Below are positions 51,088 to 60,440 of a stretch of 64,000 bases of DNA, in pieces. The stretch's first letter is position 1; each line of letters starts with the position of its first letter. The position numbers and the translations under genes are program-made. This DNA comes from Schauerella aestuarii (GTDB lineage Bacteria; Pseudomonadota; Gammaproteobacteria; Burkholderiales; Burkholderiaceae_B), in contig NZ_SIZW01000039.1 in NCBI RefSeq assembly GCF_009866805.1, forward strand, positions 791,935 to 855,934. The letters run 5' to 3'. Below the pieces are notes generated by a model. That model ran no database searches. It was not told the DNA's origin and saw only the letters and a list, made by a program, of their open reading frames with translations.

Positions 51088-51759
51088 ATGATTCTTTCCG
51101 CTGACGACGCGCCGCGCGTAGCTCAGATCCTCGTTGGGCTGGATGCCGTTCGCATCGCTTCCGGTCAGCCGTTCTTCTATACGTCCGGCTGGGCGAGCCC
51201 GGTGTATGTGGATGCGCAGGTGCTGATGTCGGACGTGGCGATGCGTACCGAGATGATGGATATCGCTGCACGGGTGATCAAGCCTGTGGTCGAGGCGCAG
51301 GGTATCAACGCGATCGTGGGCACGGAGAGTTCGGGCATTGCGTTCGCGGCTTGGTTGGCGGAGCGGCTGTCATTGCCGATGCTGTATCTGCGCAAGCGGC
51401 CGGTGGGCTGGGGGATGACGGCGCAACTGGAAGGCACGATGCCTCAGGATGCGCGTATGTTGCTGGTGGACGATGTGACCACGGACGGGCGCTCGAAGGC
51501 GGGTGCGGTGGCGGCGTTGCGCCAGGCCGGGCCGGTGGTGTCGGATGTGTTTGTGCTGCTCGACTATGCACTGTATGCCCCTGAGGGGCGCACGTCTGAC
51601 GACGGGTCGCTTAATCTTCATGCGTTGGCGCGCTGGCAGCATCTGCACGAGGCGTTGATCAAGAGTGGGCGGCTGGATGCGGCGCAGGCGCGGATGCTGT
51701 CTACCTTTGCGCAAGACCCGGTGGGTTGGTCCATCCATCACGGAGGGACGGGAGCATGA
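51088..51759 (+). CDS. orotate phosphoribosyltransferase-like protein
   Basis: 223 residues. FFYTSGWASPVYVDAQVLMS matches the OPRT N-terminal (F-x-SG-x-x-SPxYxD) motif, IVGTESSGIAFAAWLAERLSLPMLYLRKRP the flexible-loop region, and LLVDDVTTDGRSKAGAV (126-142) the PRPP-binding loop. The enzyme would join PRPP to orotate or another base. It overlaps the next gene (ATGA), an M20-type N-carbamoyl hydrolase, so it is probably a catabolic or salvage paralogue rather than the main pyrE. Confidence 0.85.
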   Translation: MILSADDAPRVAQILVGLDAVRIASGQPFFYTSGWASPVYVDAQVLMSDVAMRTEMMDIAARVIKPVVEAQGINAIVGTESSGIAFAAWLAERLSLPMLYLRKRPVGWGMTAQLEGTMPQDARMLLVDDVTTDGRSKAGAVAALRQAGPVVSDVFVLLDYALYAPEGRTSDDGSLNLHALARWQHLHEALIKSGRLDAAQARMLSTFAQDPVGWSIHHGGTGA

Positions 51760-53099
51760 CGGCGATGGATGTGTGTGCCGATCCCCGCGCGTTGGCTCTG
51801 GAGATCCTGGCGGACGTGCGCCGCGAGACGGAAGACGGCCCCGGCGTGACGCGCGAAAGCTATGGCGCGGGTGAGAACACGGCGTTGCGGCTGCTCGAAA
51901 CGCACGCCGAGGAAATGGGCCTCGTGTGCGAGTACGACCGCGCGCGCAATCTGTGGATGCGGCTGCCTGAAGACACGCGCACCGATCCGTTCGTGGTGAT
52001 CGGGTCGCATGCCGACTCGGTGCCGCAAGGCGGCAATTTCGATGGGTTGGCGGGCATTGTGGCGGGCATGCTGGTGCTGGCTGGATTGCGCGATCGCTAC
52101 GCGTCGGCGCCGCCGGTGCGGGTGCTGGCGCTGCGTGGTGAAGAGAGTGCGTGGTACGGCAAAGCCTATATGGGGTCGTTGTCGCTGCTGGGGCGGTTGC
52201 CCGCGCAGGCGCTGGCGCTCAAGCATCGCAGTGGCAAGGGCACGTTGGGCGAGGCGATGGCGCTTTGCGGCGTTGATGTGGAGGCGGTGCGCGCGGGCGA
52301 GCCGTTGCTCGACGTGGCGCAGGTGCGCGCGTATCTCGAACTGCATATCGAGCAGGGGCCGGTGATGGTGGCGCGCGGCTGGCCGGCGGCGGCCGTAACC
52401 GGTATCCGCGGCAATATCCGGCACAACGTGGTGCGTTGTATCGGTGAGGCGGGCCATTCGGGCGCGGTGCCGCGCTGGTTGCGCAAGGATGCGCTGCTGG
52501 CGGTGGCCGAGTTGCTATCGCGGATGGACGAACATTGGCGGGTGCTGCTGCAGATGGGGATGGATCTGGTGATGACGAGCGGGATCTGCTCCACGCTGCC
52601 CCAGTCGCATGCCGTGTCGGTTATTCCGGGCGAGGTGCGCTTGAGCTTCGAGGCGCGCAGCCAGGATGCCCAAACGATGGAGCGCTTTTATGCGCTGATG
52701 CGCGACGAGTGCGCGGCCATTGAGAAATCCCGGGGTGTGCGGTTCGAGTTCGACGAAAAACTGGTCACGGCGCCGGCCACGATGGATGCGGGCTGGGTCG
52801 AGCGACTGAAAGTGGCGGCCGCCCGCAACGGCGCTGCCACTGGCACTACCAATGCCAATGCCACCGCCACTGCCACTGCCACGGTCACCGGCGCGGTCCT
52901 CGAAGAGATCCCCAGCGGGGCCGGCCACGATGCGGCCGTCTTCGCCAACGCGGGGGTGCCCTCGGCCATGGTGTTCGTTCGCAACGAAAACGGCTCCCAC
53001 AATCCGCATGAAGATATGGACATCGACGACTTTCTGGTCGGTGTCGATTTGTTCGAAGGCGCATTGCTTGACATAATCGCGCCTCCTCGCGCGAGCTGA
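51756..53099 (+). CDS. M20-family N-carbamoyl-L-amino acid hydrolase / allantoate amidohydrolase-like enzyme
   Basis: 447 residues. Metal and active-site motifs: VIGSHADSVPQGGNFDGLAG (His85, Asp97), LRGEESAWYG (Glu129, Glu130), LELHIEQGPVM (His197) and the C-terminal SGAGHDAAVFA. The middle is a dimerisation domain (GEAGHSGAVP). Substrates are ureido acids such as N-carbamoyl amino acids, allantoate or ureidopropionate. The low-complexity loop TNANATATATATVTG (52847-52890) is unusual. ATG at 51756 overlaps the previous stop codon. Confidence 0.88.
   Translation: MTAMDVCADPRALALEILADVRRETEDGPGVTRESYGAGENTALRLLETHAEEMGLVCEYDRARNLWMRLPEDTRTDPFVVIGSHADSVPQGGNFDGLAGIVAGMLVLAGLRDRYASAPPVRVLALRGEESAWYGKAYMGSLSLLGRLPAQALALKHRSGKGTLGEAMALCGVDVEAVRAGEPLLDVAQVRAYLELHIEQGPVMVARGWPAAAVTGIRGNIRHNVVRCIGEAGHSGAVPRWLRKDALLAVAELLSRMDEHWRVLLQMGMDLVMTSGICSTLPQSHAVSVIPGEVRLSFEARSQDAQTMERFYALMRDECAAIEKSRGVRFEFDEKLVTAPATMDAGWVERLKVAAARNGAATGTTNANATATATATVTGAVLEEIPSGAGHDAAVFANAGVPSAMVFVRNENGSHNPHEDMDIDDFLVGVDLFEGALLDIIAPPRAS
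52846..52884. repeat. imperfect GCCACT/GCCAAT microsatellite inside the hydrolase gene
   Basis: Repeated GCCACT, GCCAAT and GCCACC units (six-base period) encode the Asn/Thr/Ala loop. It keeps the reading frame. Confidence 0.6.
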
Positions 53100-53171
53100 T
53101 GTGCCTGCATCGGCTCGTGTGTTTTACCCACCCGCTATTTGCCTTTACCAAAAAACCAAGGGGATCCCACT

Positions 53172-54158
53172 GTGTTTTGTCTCACCAAGATGAGCAAGCC
53201 GCTCGTCGGCGCGCTTGTTTCCGCAACATTTGCATTGTCCAGCGCTGCTTATGCGGCCGAAGATTTTCCGAACAAACCCGTCACCATCGTCGTGCCGTAC
53301 GCCGGTGGCGGCAGCAACGATCTGATCGCACGCCTGGTTGGCGCGGGCATGAGCCCGTTCCTGGGCCAGACTGTGGTCGTGACGAATGCGCCCGGCGCCA
53401 GCGGCACGATCGGCGCATCGCGCGTGGTCAATGCCCAACCCGACGGCTACACGATCCTGTTGGGCTCGCCCAGCGAAATCTCGATCGCGCAGCAGATCAA
53501 CCCGGCCGTGAAGTACGACGGCGAGCGCGATCTGGCGCCGGTGGGCCAGGTGGGTTCGCAGCCGCTCGCCCTGGTGGCTGCGCCCAATCAGACGATCACG
53601 GATGTGCCGTCGTTTCTGGCCAGCATCAAGACCAAGGAATTCCGCTACGGCACGTCCGGTATCGGAACGCCTCTGCACCTGGCCGGTGAGCTGATCGCCA
53701 AGGAAAGCGGCGGCCAGATGTTCCATGTGCCCTACAAGGGCGGCGCGCCAGTGCTGGCCGACATCATGGGCGGCCAGATCGAAGGCGGCGTGCTGGTGTT
53801 CTCGACGGCATTGCCGCACATTCGTTCGGGCGCGTTGAAGGGCATCGGCGTGACGTCGGCCAAGCGTACGGAAGCCGAACCCAATATGCCGGCACTGGCC
53901 GAATCGCCTGCGCTGAAGGGCGTGGACATCGTGCTGTGGTTCGGTTTGTGGGCACCCGCCAAGACGGATCCGGCCGTGGTTGCGAAGCTGGGCGCGGCGC
54001 TGGAGAAGGCATTGGCCGATCCGGTGACGAACGGCAAGTTGAAGGAAGCTGGCTTGACGGTGCAGTACGCCGATGCAAAGACGTTCAAGGACTACATCGC
54101 CACTGAAACGGTGAAGTTCGGCAAGATCGCCAAGGATGCGAACGTGCAGTTGAACTAA
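53172..54158 (+). CDS. Bug/TctC-family solute-binding protein
   Basis: 328 residues from the GTG at 53172, which has AAGGGG upstream; the ATG at 53190 is the alternative. Signal peptide LVGALVSATFALSSAAYAA, then VTIVVPYAGGGSNDLIARLVG, VVTNAPGASGTIGAS, and MFHVPYKGGAPVLADIMGGQIEGGV. It follows the N-carbamoyl hydrolase by 72 bases and probably binds the substrate of that unit, perhaps a ureido acid or pyrimidine acid (inference). Confidence 0.9.
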   Translation: MFCLTKMSKPLVGALVSATFALSSAAYAAEDFPNKPVTIVVPYAGGGSNDLIARLVGAGMSPFLGQTVVVTNAPGASGTIGASRVVNAQPDGYTILLGSPSEISIAQQINPAVKYDGERDLAPVGQVGSQPLALVAAPNQTITDVPSFLASIKTKEFRYGTSGIGTPLHLAGELIAKESGGQMFHVPYKGGAPVLADIMGGQIEGGVLVFSTALPHIRSGALKGIGVTSAKRTEAEPNMPALAESPALKGVDIVLWFGLWAPAKTDPAVVAKLGAALEKALADPVTNGKLKEAGLTVQYADAKTFKDYIATETVKFGKIAKDANVQLN

Positions 54159-54232
54159 AGCCTGCACGGCGGGGCGGCGACGGCTTGCTGGGTAGCTGCC
54201 GGCGTCGACTTGACGGTATGACTTGAAGGTAT

Positions 54233-54268
54233 CGGGCCATTTGCGCATGCGGGTGGCCCGTTTTTTTT
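54233..54268 (+). terminator. intrinsic terminator after the Bug gene
   Basis: CGGGCCA (54233-54239) pairs with TGGCCCG (54254-54260), followed by T8. Confidence 0.9.
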
Positions 54269-54287
54269 GGGCGCGCGTTTGCCGTGT

Positions 54288-55292
54288 CTACCGCGCCTCG
54301 ATCCTGATCCACCACGGCAATGGACGACGCACGCGGATCGGCATGACCGATTCGAGCATGGCCAGCGTGCGATCGGGGTCGGTCATCGGGTAACTGCCAA
54401 ACACCGCGAGGTTCGCCACGTCGGGCGACAAGCTGATGTGGCCCATGCGATACCGCTCCAGCTCGTGCATGACGGCGTGCAGCGGTACATGTTGGGCGAT
54501 GAAGAGGCCGCGCGTCGACGATTCGCGAGCGGGATCCGTGGGTTTGAAATCTGTCAGGCCGCGCTTTGACATCCTGACTTCCTGACCCGCCCGGATGATA
54601 TCGATTGCGCCTTCGGCTGCGCGGGCTTGCACGGCACCGTCGTACACCGCGAGACGCGTGTCGGCGTTGTCGAGCCGGACGGTAAATCGGGTGCCCAAGG
54701 CTCGCAGTCGGCCATGGGGCGTGTCCACCACGAAAGGGCGGCTTGAGTCGGCGGCGGTGGCGATGAGCATCTCGCCCGCGCGTAAGTACAGGCGGCGCAA
54801 TCCGGTGCTGAAGTCCTCATCGAAGGCGCTCGCAGTGCCGAGCCAGACCGTGCTGCCATCGGAAAGGGTGATCTGGCGCACCTCACCCATGGCCGTGCGG
54901 TGGTCTGCGGTTTTGGCCGCCAGCCAGATCGGTGCCGGCGAGTGCCGCCAAGCCAAGATACCGAGCGACCCGGTGCCGGCGATCGTCAACAGGCCCAGAA
55001 CGAGTCGGCGGCGCCGGGCGTTCACCGTGGCCAGGCGATAGGCGCCCATCGTGTCGCGGGGGTTTGGCGTGGTTTGTATGGGCTGAAACCGACGGCCGAT
55101 ATTCTCGACTTGTGCCCAAGCTGAGCGGTTCGCTTCGCTTGCATTGCACCAGGCTTGCCACGCTGCGCGATCGGCGGCCGAGGCTTCGCCCGATCGCAAC
55201 AGGGCGAACCAGTCAGCCGCCTGTTCGAGCGCATCGTCACCCGTGTGGTTCAACGGGTGCTCGGACGTCGAGGAGAGGTTAGTCGCGCTCAA
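54288..55292 (-). CDS. fecR: FecR-type anti-sigma regulator
   Basis: 334 residues from a TTG that overlaps the fecI stop codon (TTGA); a second TTG at 55253 is possible. The N-terminal DUF4880 region (DDALEQAADWFALLRSGEASAADRAAWQAWCNASEANRSAWAQVE) binds the sigma factor, one membrane segment follows (LVLGLLTIAGTGSLGILAW), and the periplasmic FecR domain holds TAMGEVRQITLSDGSTVWLGTASAFD and TPHGRLRALGTRFTVRLD. It senses the loaded receptor and releases FecI. Confidence 0.88.
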   Translation of the reverse strand: MSATNLSSTSEHPLNHTGDDALEQAADWFALLRSGEASAADRAAWQAWCNASEANRSAWAQVENIGRRFQPIQTTPNPRDTMGAYRLATVNARRRRLVLGLLTIAGTGSLGILAWRHSPAPIWLAAKTADHRTAMGEVRQITLSDGSTVWLGTASAFDEDFSTGLRRLYLRAGEMLIATAADSSRPFVVDTPHGRLRALGTRFTVRLDNADTRLAVYDGAVQARAAEGAIDIIRAGQEVRMSKRGLTDFKPTDPARESSTRGLFIAQHVPLHAVMHELERYRMGHISLSPDVANLAVFGSYPMTDPDRTLAMLESVMPIRVRRPLPWWIRIEAR

Positions 55293-55795
55293 CGTGCTCT
55301 CAAACAATGCAGCATGACCTGCGCCACATACTTGCGCACCATGCGGGTCGATACCCCGAGTTCTTCTGCGACTTCCTTGTCCGTCATGTCGCACCCTACG
55401 GCCATCACAAAGGCGTGCGCGGCTTTCACGGGCACCTTGCACAACATGCGGTCGATTTCTTGCAGGGCTTCGAGCACCATGGTTTGGTGCTCGCCCGAAG
55501 GCACATGGGCCTGCGGCATGGCGGCCAGGGTATCCAGCCAGGCTTGCTCGACTTGGCGCCGGCGCCACAAGTCGACGCACAGGCCGCCTGCCATGGTGCG
55601 CAGATACACGCGCGCCTCAGGCGCGCTGCCGAAGGATCGCGGCACCGTCAACAGGCGCAGGAAGGCGTCGTGCGCCAGATCGGCGGCATCGGCCGCATTG
55701 CCCAATCGGCGGCGCAGCCAGCTCTGGAGCCACACGTGGTGATCGCTGTAGAGCGTTTCGACATTAGGCGGCACGGCGTTATCCAAGGTGTTCAC
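55289..55795 (-). CDS. fecI: FecI-type ECF sigma factor
   Basis: 168 residues from a GTG at 55795; a TTG seven codons earlier is an alternative. Region 2 (LYSDHHVWLQSWLRRRLGNAADAADLAHDAFLRLL) and region 4 (AFVMAVGCDMTDKEVAEELGVSTRMVRKYVAQVMLHC) identify an iron-starvation ECF sigma factor. It would transcribe the divergent TonB-receptor gene. A Fur-box-like site lies 56 bases upstream. Confidence 0.9.
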   Translation of the reverse strand: MNTLDNAVPPNVETLYSDHHVWLQSWLRRRLGNAADAADLAHDAFLRLLTVPRSFGSAPEARVYLRTMAGGLCVDLWRRRQVEQAWLDTLAAMPQAHVPSGEHQTMVLEALQEIDRMLCKVPVKAAHAFVMAVGCDMTDKEVAEELGVSTRMVRKYVAQVMLHCLRAR

Positions 55796-55850
55796 TGCCT
55801 GTGACCGACCTGCCAACAGTCACCGCGGCGCGGGCTGACGAGGTAAAGTT

Positions 55851-55869
55851 GAATTGCGAACGATTATCA
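55851..55869. promoter_or_regulatory. candidate Fur box
   Basis: TGAATTGCGAACGATTATC resembles the TGCGAATGATTCTCATT-type Fur sites of betaproteobacteria (11 of 19 against the classical consensus). It sits before fecI, where Fur would be expected to act. The rest of the fecI-receptor gap (55870-56086) shows no gene. Confidence 0.5.
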
Positions 55870-56086
55870 CTCACTGAGGGGAGGAAGGCAATTGTCTTGG
55901 GGCTGCCGGAGACAAGGCGGCGACGCCGGCGACCCATCCGCACACGAACATGCGAAATAAAGGTTCCGCTTTTGACAGGGCTGTTCGATCAACAAGTAGG
56001 AGAGATCTCGCCGCGCCGCTTTCCATGGTCCAGCGCCGCAAAGCATCTCAATGTCCCTTTCTCTTGTTTGAATGCACAGGTTAGTC

Positions 56087-58558
56087 ATGTTTCCTCGTTT
56101 TCCTTCTGACGCGACGGCATCCTCGTCAACGGCCAAGCTCGTGTTTTCTCCGGCACGCAGCCGGGGCGGCGCGTTTGGGCTGGCGGTTGCGCTGGGCGTG
56201 GCGCTGCCATCGGCCTGGAGTTCGGTCACATACGCGCAGCAGGTGCCGACGCAAGCCACGGCTGCATCTGACGCAATCGCCTTTTCGATTCCGCCCGCGC
56301 CGCTCGATCAGGTGCTGGCGCAGCTTGCCAACGCCTCGGGCCTGCGGCTCGCGGCCACGCCGCAATTGGTGACGAACCGTCAGAGCAATGGCGTGCAAGG
56401 GAGGTTCTCGCCATATGAGGCACTGGTGCGCGCACTGGCGGGCACGGGGCTGCAAGCCATGCGCGACGCGCCTGGGCAATATCGGTTGACGCTCGCGCCA
56501 CAGGCCGCCGCGACGCTGCTCGAACCGGTGATCGTGCGCGGATCGGCGTTTTCCGACAGTCTGCCGCCGGTGTATGCGGGGGGGCAGGTGGCCAGCGGCG
56601 GCCGTTTGGGGATCCTGGGCAATCGCGACGACATGAGCACGCCTTTCAGCGCCACGCAATACACGGCGGCGCTGATCGAGGATCAACAGGCACAGAACAT
56701 CGGCGATATCCTCGTCAACGATCCCTCGGTGCGCAACACGTATGCGCGCGGCGCCGGGCGCGATGAGTTCAATATCCGGGGCTTCACGCTCTTCAATTAC
56801 GACGTGTCTTTCAACGGCCTTTATGGCATTTCGCCCCGCAACGCCAGTTCGCTGATCGGTATCGAGCGCGTCGAAGTGCTGCGCGGCCCCAATGCACTGT
56901 TGAATGGCATGGCGCCCTACGGCTCGGTGGGCGGCGCGATCAATCTGGTGCCCAAGCGCGCCGGCCCGGATCCGTTGAATCGCGTAACGCTGTCGTATAT
57001 CGGCGATAGCCAGTTCGGCGTGCATACCGATCTTGCGCGGCGCTACGGCGATAGCCAGGAGCTGGGCGTGCGGTTGAATGTGCAGCGCAGTGGCGGCGAC
57101 ATGACCGTGGATAACGGCAAAGAGGACATGGGCGCGGTGGCGCTGGGTCTGGATTATCAGGCCGACCGGTTTCGCATCGAAGGCGATCTGAACTACCAGA
57201 ATCGCAAAACCGATGCGCGCAGCGGGCTGCTGTTTCCGCCGTCGCCCGGCGTGCAGATCGGTGGGCCGCCCGATGCGCGCAGCAATTTCTTTCCGCCCTG
57301 GACGTATTGGAAAACCGACGAATGGTCGGGCGCTGTTCGCGCCGAGTATGACCTGACGTCGGATTGGAGCGTGTATGGCGCGTTCGGGGCGCGCAAGCAT
57401 GATTTCGAAAGCCTGCAGACCAGTTGGCTGATGCTCGACGGCGACGGCAGTATCGGCGCAGTACCCGCCCGCTTGAATGAGTCGCTGCTTAGCAAGACCG
57501 CCGAAATGGGTGTGCGGGGGCGATTCGATACGGGTGCGGTGAAGCACGAACCCACCCTCAGCGCGAGCGTGCTGGATATCGATTACTCGTCGGCCCGGAT
57601 TCGCTCCGGCACGGTGTTCTCCAATATCTACGATCCGGTGTATTTGGCCAAGCCGAATATCGCCCGTCCCAGCGGACTGGCGAAAGCCACCGAATCGCGC
57701 CTGTATAGCGTGGCGTTGGCGGATACGCTGTCCTTTGCCGACGATCGGGTGCAGGTGATTGCCGGCGTCCGGCATCAGCAGATCGATGCGTCGAATTTCA
57801 ATCAGATCAGCGGTGAGCGCACCACGCGCTACGACAAATCCGCCATCACGCCTGCAGTGGGACTGACGGTGCGGCCGATCGAGCCGTTGTCGCTGTACGG
57901 CAACTACATTGAAGGGTTGAGTCAGGGGCCGACCGCACCGGAAGGCGCGATCAACGCGGGTGAGATGTTTGCACCGGCGAAATCCAAGCAAATCGAAGTG
58001 GGTGCCAAATACGACTTCGGCAAGGTGGCGGCCACGATCAGCGCGTTCCAGATCGAGCAGCCCAGCAGCTTTCTCGATTTTTCAACCCAGCGTTTCGTGG
58101 CTAATGGCGAGCAGCGCAATCGCGGTCTCGAATTGCTGTTGCAGGGTGAACCGGTGCGAAGCGTGCGCTTGCTGGGCGGGGTGGCCTACACCGACGGCCG
58201 ATTGACGCGCACCGAAGGCGGCTTGAACGATGGCAATCGGGCGCCTGCCGTGCCGCGTTTGCAGTTCAATGCGGCGGCGGAGTGGGATACGTCGTTCATG
58301 ACCGGATTGACGCTGACCGCCAGAATGCTGCGCACTAGCGATCAATACATCGACGTGGGCAACACGCAAACCATTCCGGGCTGGACGCGTTTCGACGTGG
58401 GCGCGCGCTATGCCTTCAAGGCCAACGGTACGCCGATGGTCGTGCGTGCCACGGTAGAGAACGTGCTCGATAAGAACTATTGGCAATCGGCCGCGCGTGA
58501 AGGGTTGACCATCGGCGCACCGCGCACGGTATTGCTGTCGGTGTCTGCCGCGTTTTAA
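56087..58558 (+). CDS. TonB-dependent siderophore receptor with STN signalling domain
   Basis: 823 residues. Signal peptide (GGAFGLAVALGVALPSAWSSVTYAQ), then a secretin/TonB N-terminal (STN) domain (ISFxIPPAPLDQVLAQLANASGLRLAATPQLV... YEALVRALAGTGLQ), a plug domain (NIRGFTLFNYDVSFNGLYGI, IERVEVLRGPNALLNGMAPYGSVGGAINLVPKRA) and a 22-strand barrel ending LSVSAAF. The STN domain talks to FecR. Divergent from fecIR. ATG at 56087 is preceded by AGG; an ATG five codons earlier is not. Confidence 0.92.
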   Translation: MFPRFPSDATASSSTAKLVFSPARSRGGAFGLAVALGVALPSAWSSVTYAQQVPTQATAASDAIAFSIPPAPLDQVLAQLANASGLRLAATPQLVTNRQSNGVQGRFSPYEALVRALAGTGLQAMRDAPGQYRLTLAPQAAATLLEPVIVRGSAFSDSLPPVYAGGQVASGGRLGILGNRDDMSTPFSATQYTAALIEDQQAQNIGDILVNDPSVRNTYARGAGRDEFNIRGFTLFNYDVSFNGLYGISPRNASSLIGIERVEVLRGPNALLNGMAPYGSVGGAINLVPKRAGPDPLNRVTLSYIGDSQFGVHTDLARRYGDSQELGVRLNVQRSGGDMTVDNGKEDMGAVALGLDYQADRFRIEGDLNYQNRKTDARSGLLFPPSPGVQIGGPPDARSNFFPPWTYWKTDEWSGAVRAEYDLTSDWSVYGAFGARKHDFESLQTSWLMLDGDGSIGAVPARLNESLLSKTAEMGVRGRFDTGAVKHEPTLSASVLDIDYSSARIRSGTVFSNIYDPVYLAKPNIARPSGLAKATESRLYSVALADTLSFADDRVQVIAGVRHQQIDASNFNQISGERTTRYDKSAITPAVGLTVRPIEPLSLYGNYIEGLSQGPTAPEGAINAGEMFAPAKSKQIEVGAKYDFGKVAATISAFQIEQPSSFLDFSTQRFVANGEQRNRGLELLLQGEPVRSVRLLGGVAYTDGRLTRTEGGLNDGNRAPAVPRLQFNAAAEWDTSFMTGLTLTARMLRTSDQYIDVGNTQTIPGWTRFDVGARYAFKANGTPMVVRATVENVLDKNYWQSAAREGLTIGAPRTVLLSVSAAF

Positions 58559-58625
58559 GGCGAGGTGCATTTTAGGGCGAGGTGCAGTAAGTCGCTTGAA
58601 GCCCGACGAGGGCGATTTCCCCACC

Positions 58626-58663
58626 CGGGCTGCTTCTCAACTTGGAAGCAGCCCGCTTTGCTT
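58626..58663 (+). terminator. terminator-like hairpin after the receptor gene
   Basis: CGGGCTGCTTC (58626-58636) pairs with GAAGCAGCCCG (58645-58655), followed by the weak T tract CTTTGCTT. Just after the stop codon GGCGAGGTGCA is directly repeated (58559, 58576). Confidence 0.65.
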
Positions 58664-58801
58664 CGATTTCCGCTCGTGACGCAAGCCGCGAGGGAGACGG
58701 CACACATCGACCGCGCGATGCCCCCTTGAAGCGATAATGACATCGCGGTGCCTGGCCGGGCGCCACGGTTTACAGTGCATCGTTTGCATGAGGAGCAGGG
58801 T

Positions 58802-60304
58802 GTGTCACGAACGAGTGGGCTCGATGTCCCGGTCGAGATCGTATTGAATCGCGCGCGGGGGGCGCCTACGCTCACCGATCAAATCGCGCATCAACTTCGG
58901 GTGGGGATCAAGGCGGGTGTGTTGCGCGCAAACGATCGCCTGCCCGCCATCCGCGCGTTGGCCACGCGGCTCACGGTCGCGCGCGCCACCGTGGATACCG
59001 CTTACGCTCAACTCATTGCCGAGGGCTATCTGCAGACGCGTGCGGGGGCCGGCACCTGGGTGGCGCCACGGTCGCCCGACACCGCCACCGTCGTGTCCAC
59101 CCTGGCGCAAGAAAACGCCTCGACGGCCATCGGTCCCGCTCGCGCGCTCTCGGCGCACGCACGTCGTCTCGCAGCCGTGTCGACCACGCTGCTGCCGCAG
59201 AAACAGGTGCCGTTGGCCATCATCGCCCCATCGGAAGAAATGTCGCCAGGCCGTGCGTGGACGCAGATCGCGAACCGGTTTGGACGCCGGCCCTGGCGGC
59301 ACGCGGGTTACGGCGAGCCCCAGGGCTATCTGCCGTTGCGCGAAGTGGTGGCCGAGTATGCCCGCAAGTTTCGCGGCGTGCAGTGCGATGCAGATCGGGT
59401 GGTGATCACCTCCGGCAGCCAGCAGGGCATGACGCTTTGCGCGCAAGTGCTTCTGGACGCGGGCGATACGGCGTGGGTGGAAGATCCCTGCTACACGTTG
59501 ATGGCGGCGACCATTGCCCATCGCGGCGTGCTCACCGTGCCTGTACCGGTGGATGCTGAGGGGCTTGAGGTCACAGCGGGCATGACACTGGCGCCCCAGG
59601 CGAAAGCGGCGTTCGTCACGCCGTCGCATCAGTTTCCGTTGGGCATGATGATGAGCATGGCGCGCCGGGCCGAGTTGCTGGACTGGGCGGCGCGCACGCA
59701 AAGCTGGATCGTGGAAGACGACTACGACAGCGAACTGCGTTACGAGGGGCGGCCGTTTCCTTCGCTGCAGGGCATGGATGCCCGATCCGAATCCGTGATC
59801 TACCTCGGCACGTTCAGCAAGATGATGTTCCCAAGCTTGCGCCTGGGCTACGCGATCGTGCCGCGCGCGTTGGTGGACGCGTTTGCGGGGGCGCGGCTGC
59901 TGGCAGACCGGCATTCTTCCGAATCGCAGCAGGCGATCCTCGCGGAGTACATTCGCGAGGGGCATTACGAGATTCACGTGCGGCGCATTCGCGGCTTGCT
60001 GCAAAAGCGCCGCCAGGTGCTGATTCGCGAATGCGAACGCCAGCTTCAAGCGTATGGCGCGGTGCTGCCTTGCGATCAAGGGATGCACGTGGTGTTTCGC
60101 CTGCATGACGATATCGACGATGTGGCGGTGGCCACACCGTTGCGCGAAGGGGGGCTTGAGTTGCGGGCGATATCGCCGTTTTATGTGCGCGCAACGACGA
60201 TGCGCGGTTTCATGTTGGGGTTTGGCGGGTTTACGCCGGAGGCCATCAAGGCGGCAGTAACAACGATCGCTGCGGCGCTGGCGCAGCAGGTCGCCCGACG
60301 ATGA
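58802..60304 (+). CDS. MocR-family (GntR/aminotransferase fusion) regulator
   Basis: 500 residues from a GTG with GGAG upstream. N-terminal GntR winged helix (TDQIAHQLRVGIKAGVLRANDRLPAIRALATRLTVARATVDTAYAQLIAEGYL), then a fold-type I aminotransferase domain with the PLP lysine in GTFSKMMFPSLRLGY (Lys340) and VITSGSQQGMTLCAQVLL, WIVEDDYDSELRYEG. PLP-dependent MocR proteins sense amines or vitamin B6 compounds. It is followed by a PaiB-like gene, which it may regulate. Confidence 0.9.
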   Translation: MSRTSGLDVPVEIVLNRARGAPTLTDQIAHQLRVGIKAGVLRANDRLPAIRALATRLTVARATVDTAYAQLIAEGYLQTRAGAGTWVAPRSPDTATVVSTLAQENASTAIGPARALSAHARRLAAVSTTLLPQKQVPLAIIAPSEEMSPGRAWTQIANRFGRRPWRHAGYGEPQGYLPLREVVAEYARKFRGVQCDADRVVITSGSQQGMTLCAQVLLDAGDTAWVEDPCYTLMAATIAHRGVLTVPVPVDAEGLEVTAGMTLAPQAKAAFVTPSHQFPLGMMMSMARRAELLDWAARTQSWIVEDDYDSELRYEGRPFPSLQGMDARSESVIYLGTFSKMMFPSLRLGYAIVPRALVDAFAGARLLADRHSSESQQAILAEYIREGHYEIHVRRIRGLLQKRRQVLIRECERQLQAYGAVLPCDQGMHVVFRLHDDIDDVAVATPLREGGLELRAISPFYVRATTMRGFMLGFGGFTPEAIKAAVTTIAAALAQQVARR

Positions 60305-60426
60305 CGGGGGGGGTAAGACCGCATCGGCCGCGCCACAGTGAGTGACGCGCTGCGTAGGAGCGCGCGTTCCGGTTGGTGTGCCGGGACTGTGGCCCGATTG
60401 GCCCGCTCGTTTTGCTGGAAAGCATG

Positions 60427-60440
60427 CCTACCCTGGTAGG
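60427..60440. promoter_or_regulatory. palindrome upstream of the PaiB-like gene
   Basis: CCTACC-CT-GGTAGG is a perfect inverted repeat, about 120 bases before the start. Candidate MocR operator. Confidence 0.35.

Noticed and set aside
56126..57991. 621-codon open frame antisense to the TonB receptor
   Set aside because: His/Arg-rich composition typical of a reverse shadow; the receptor is complete on the plus strand.
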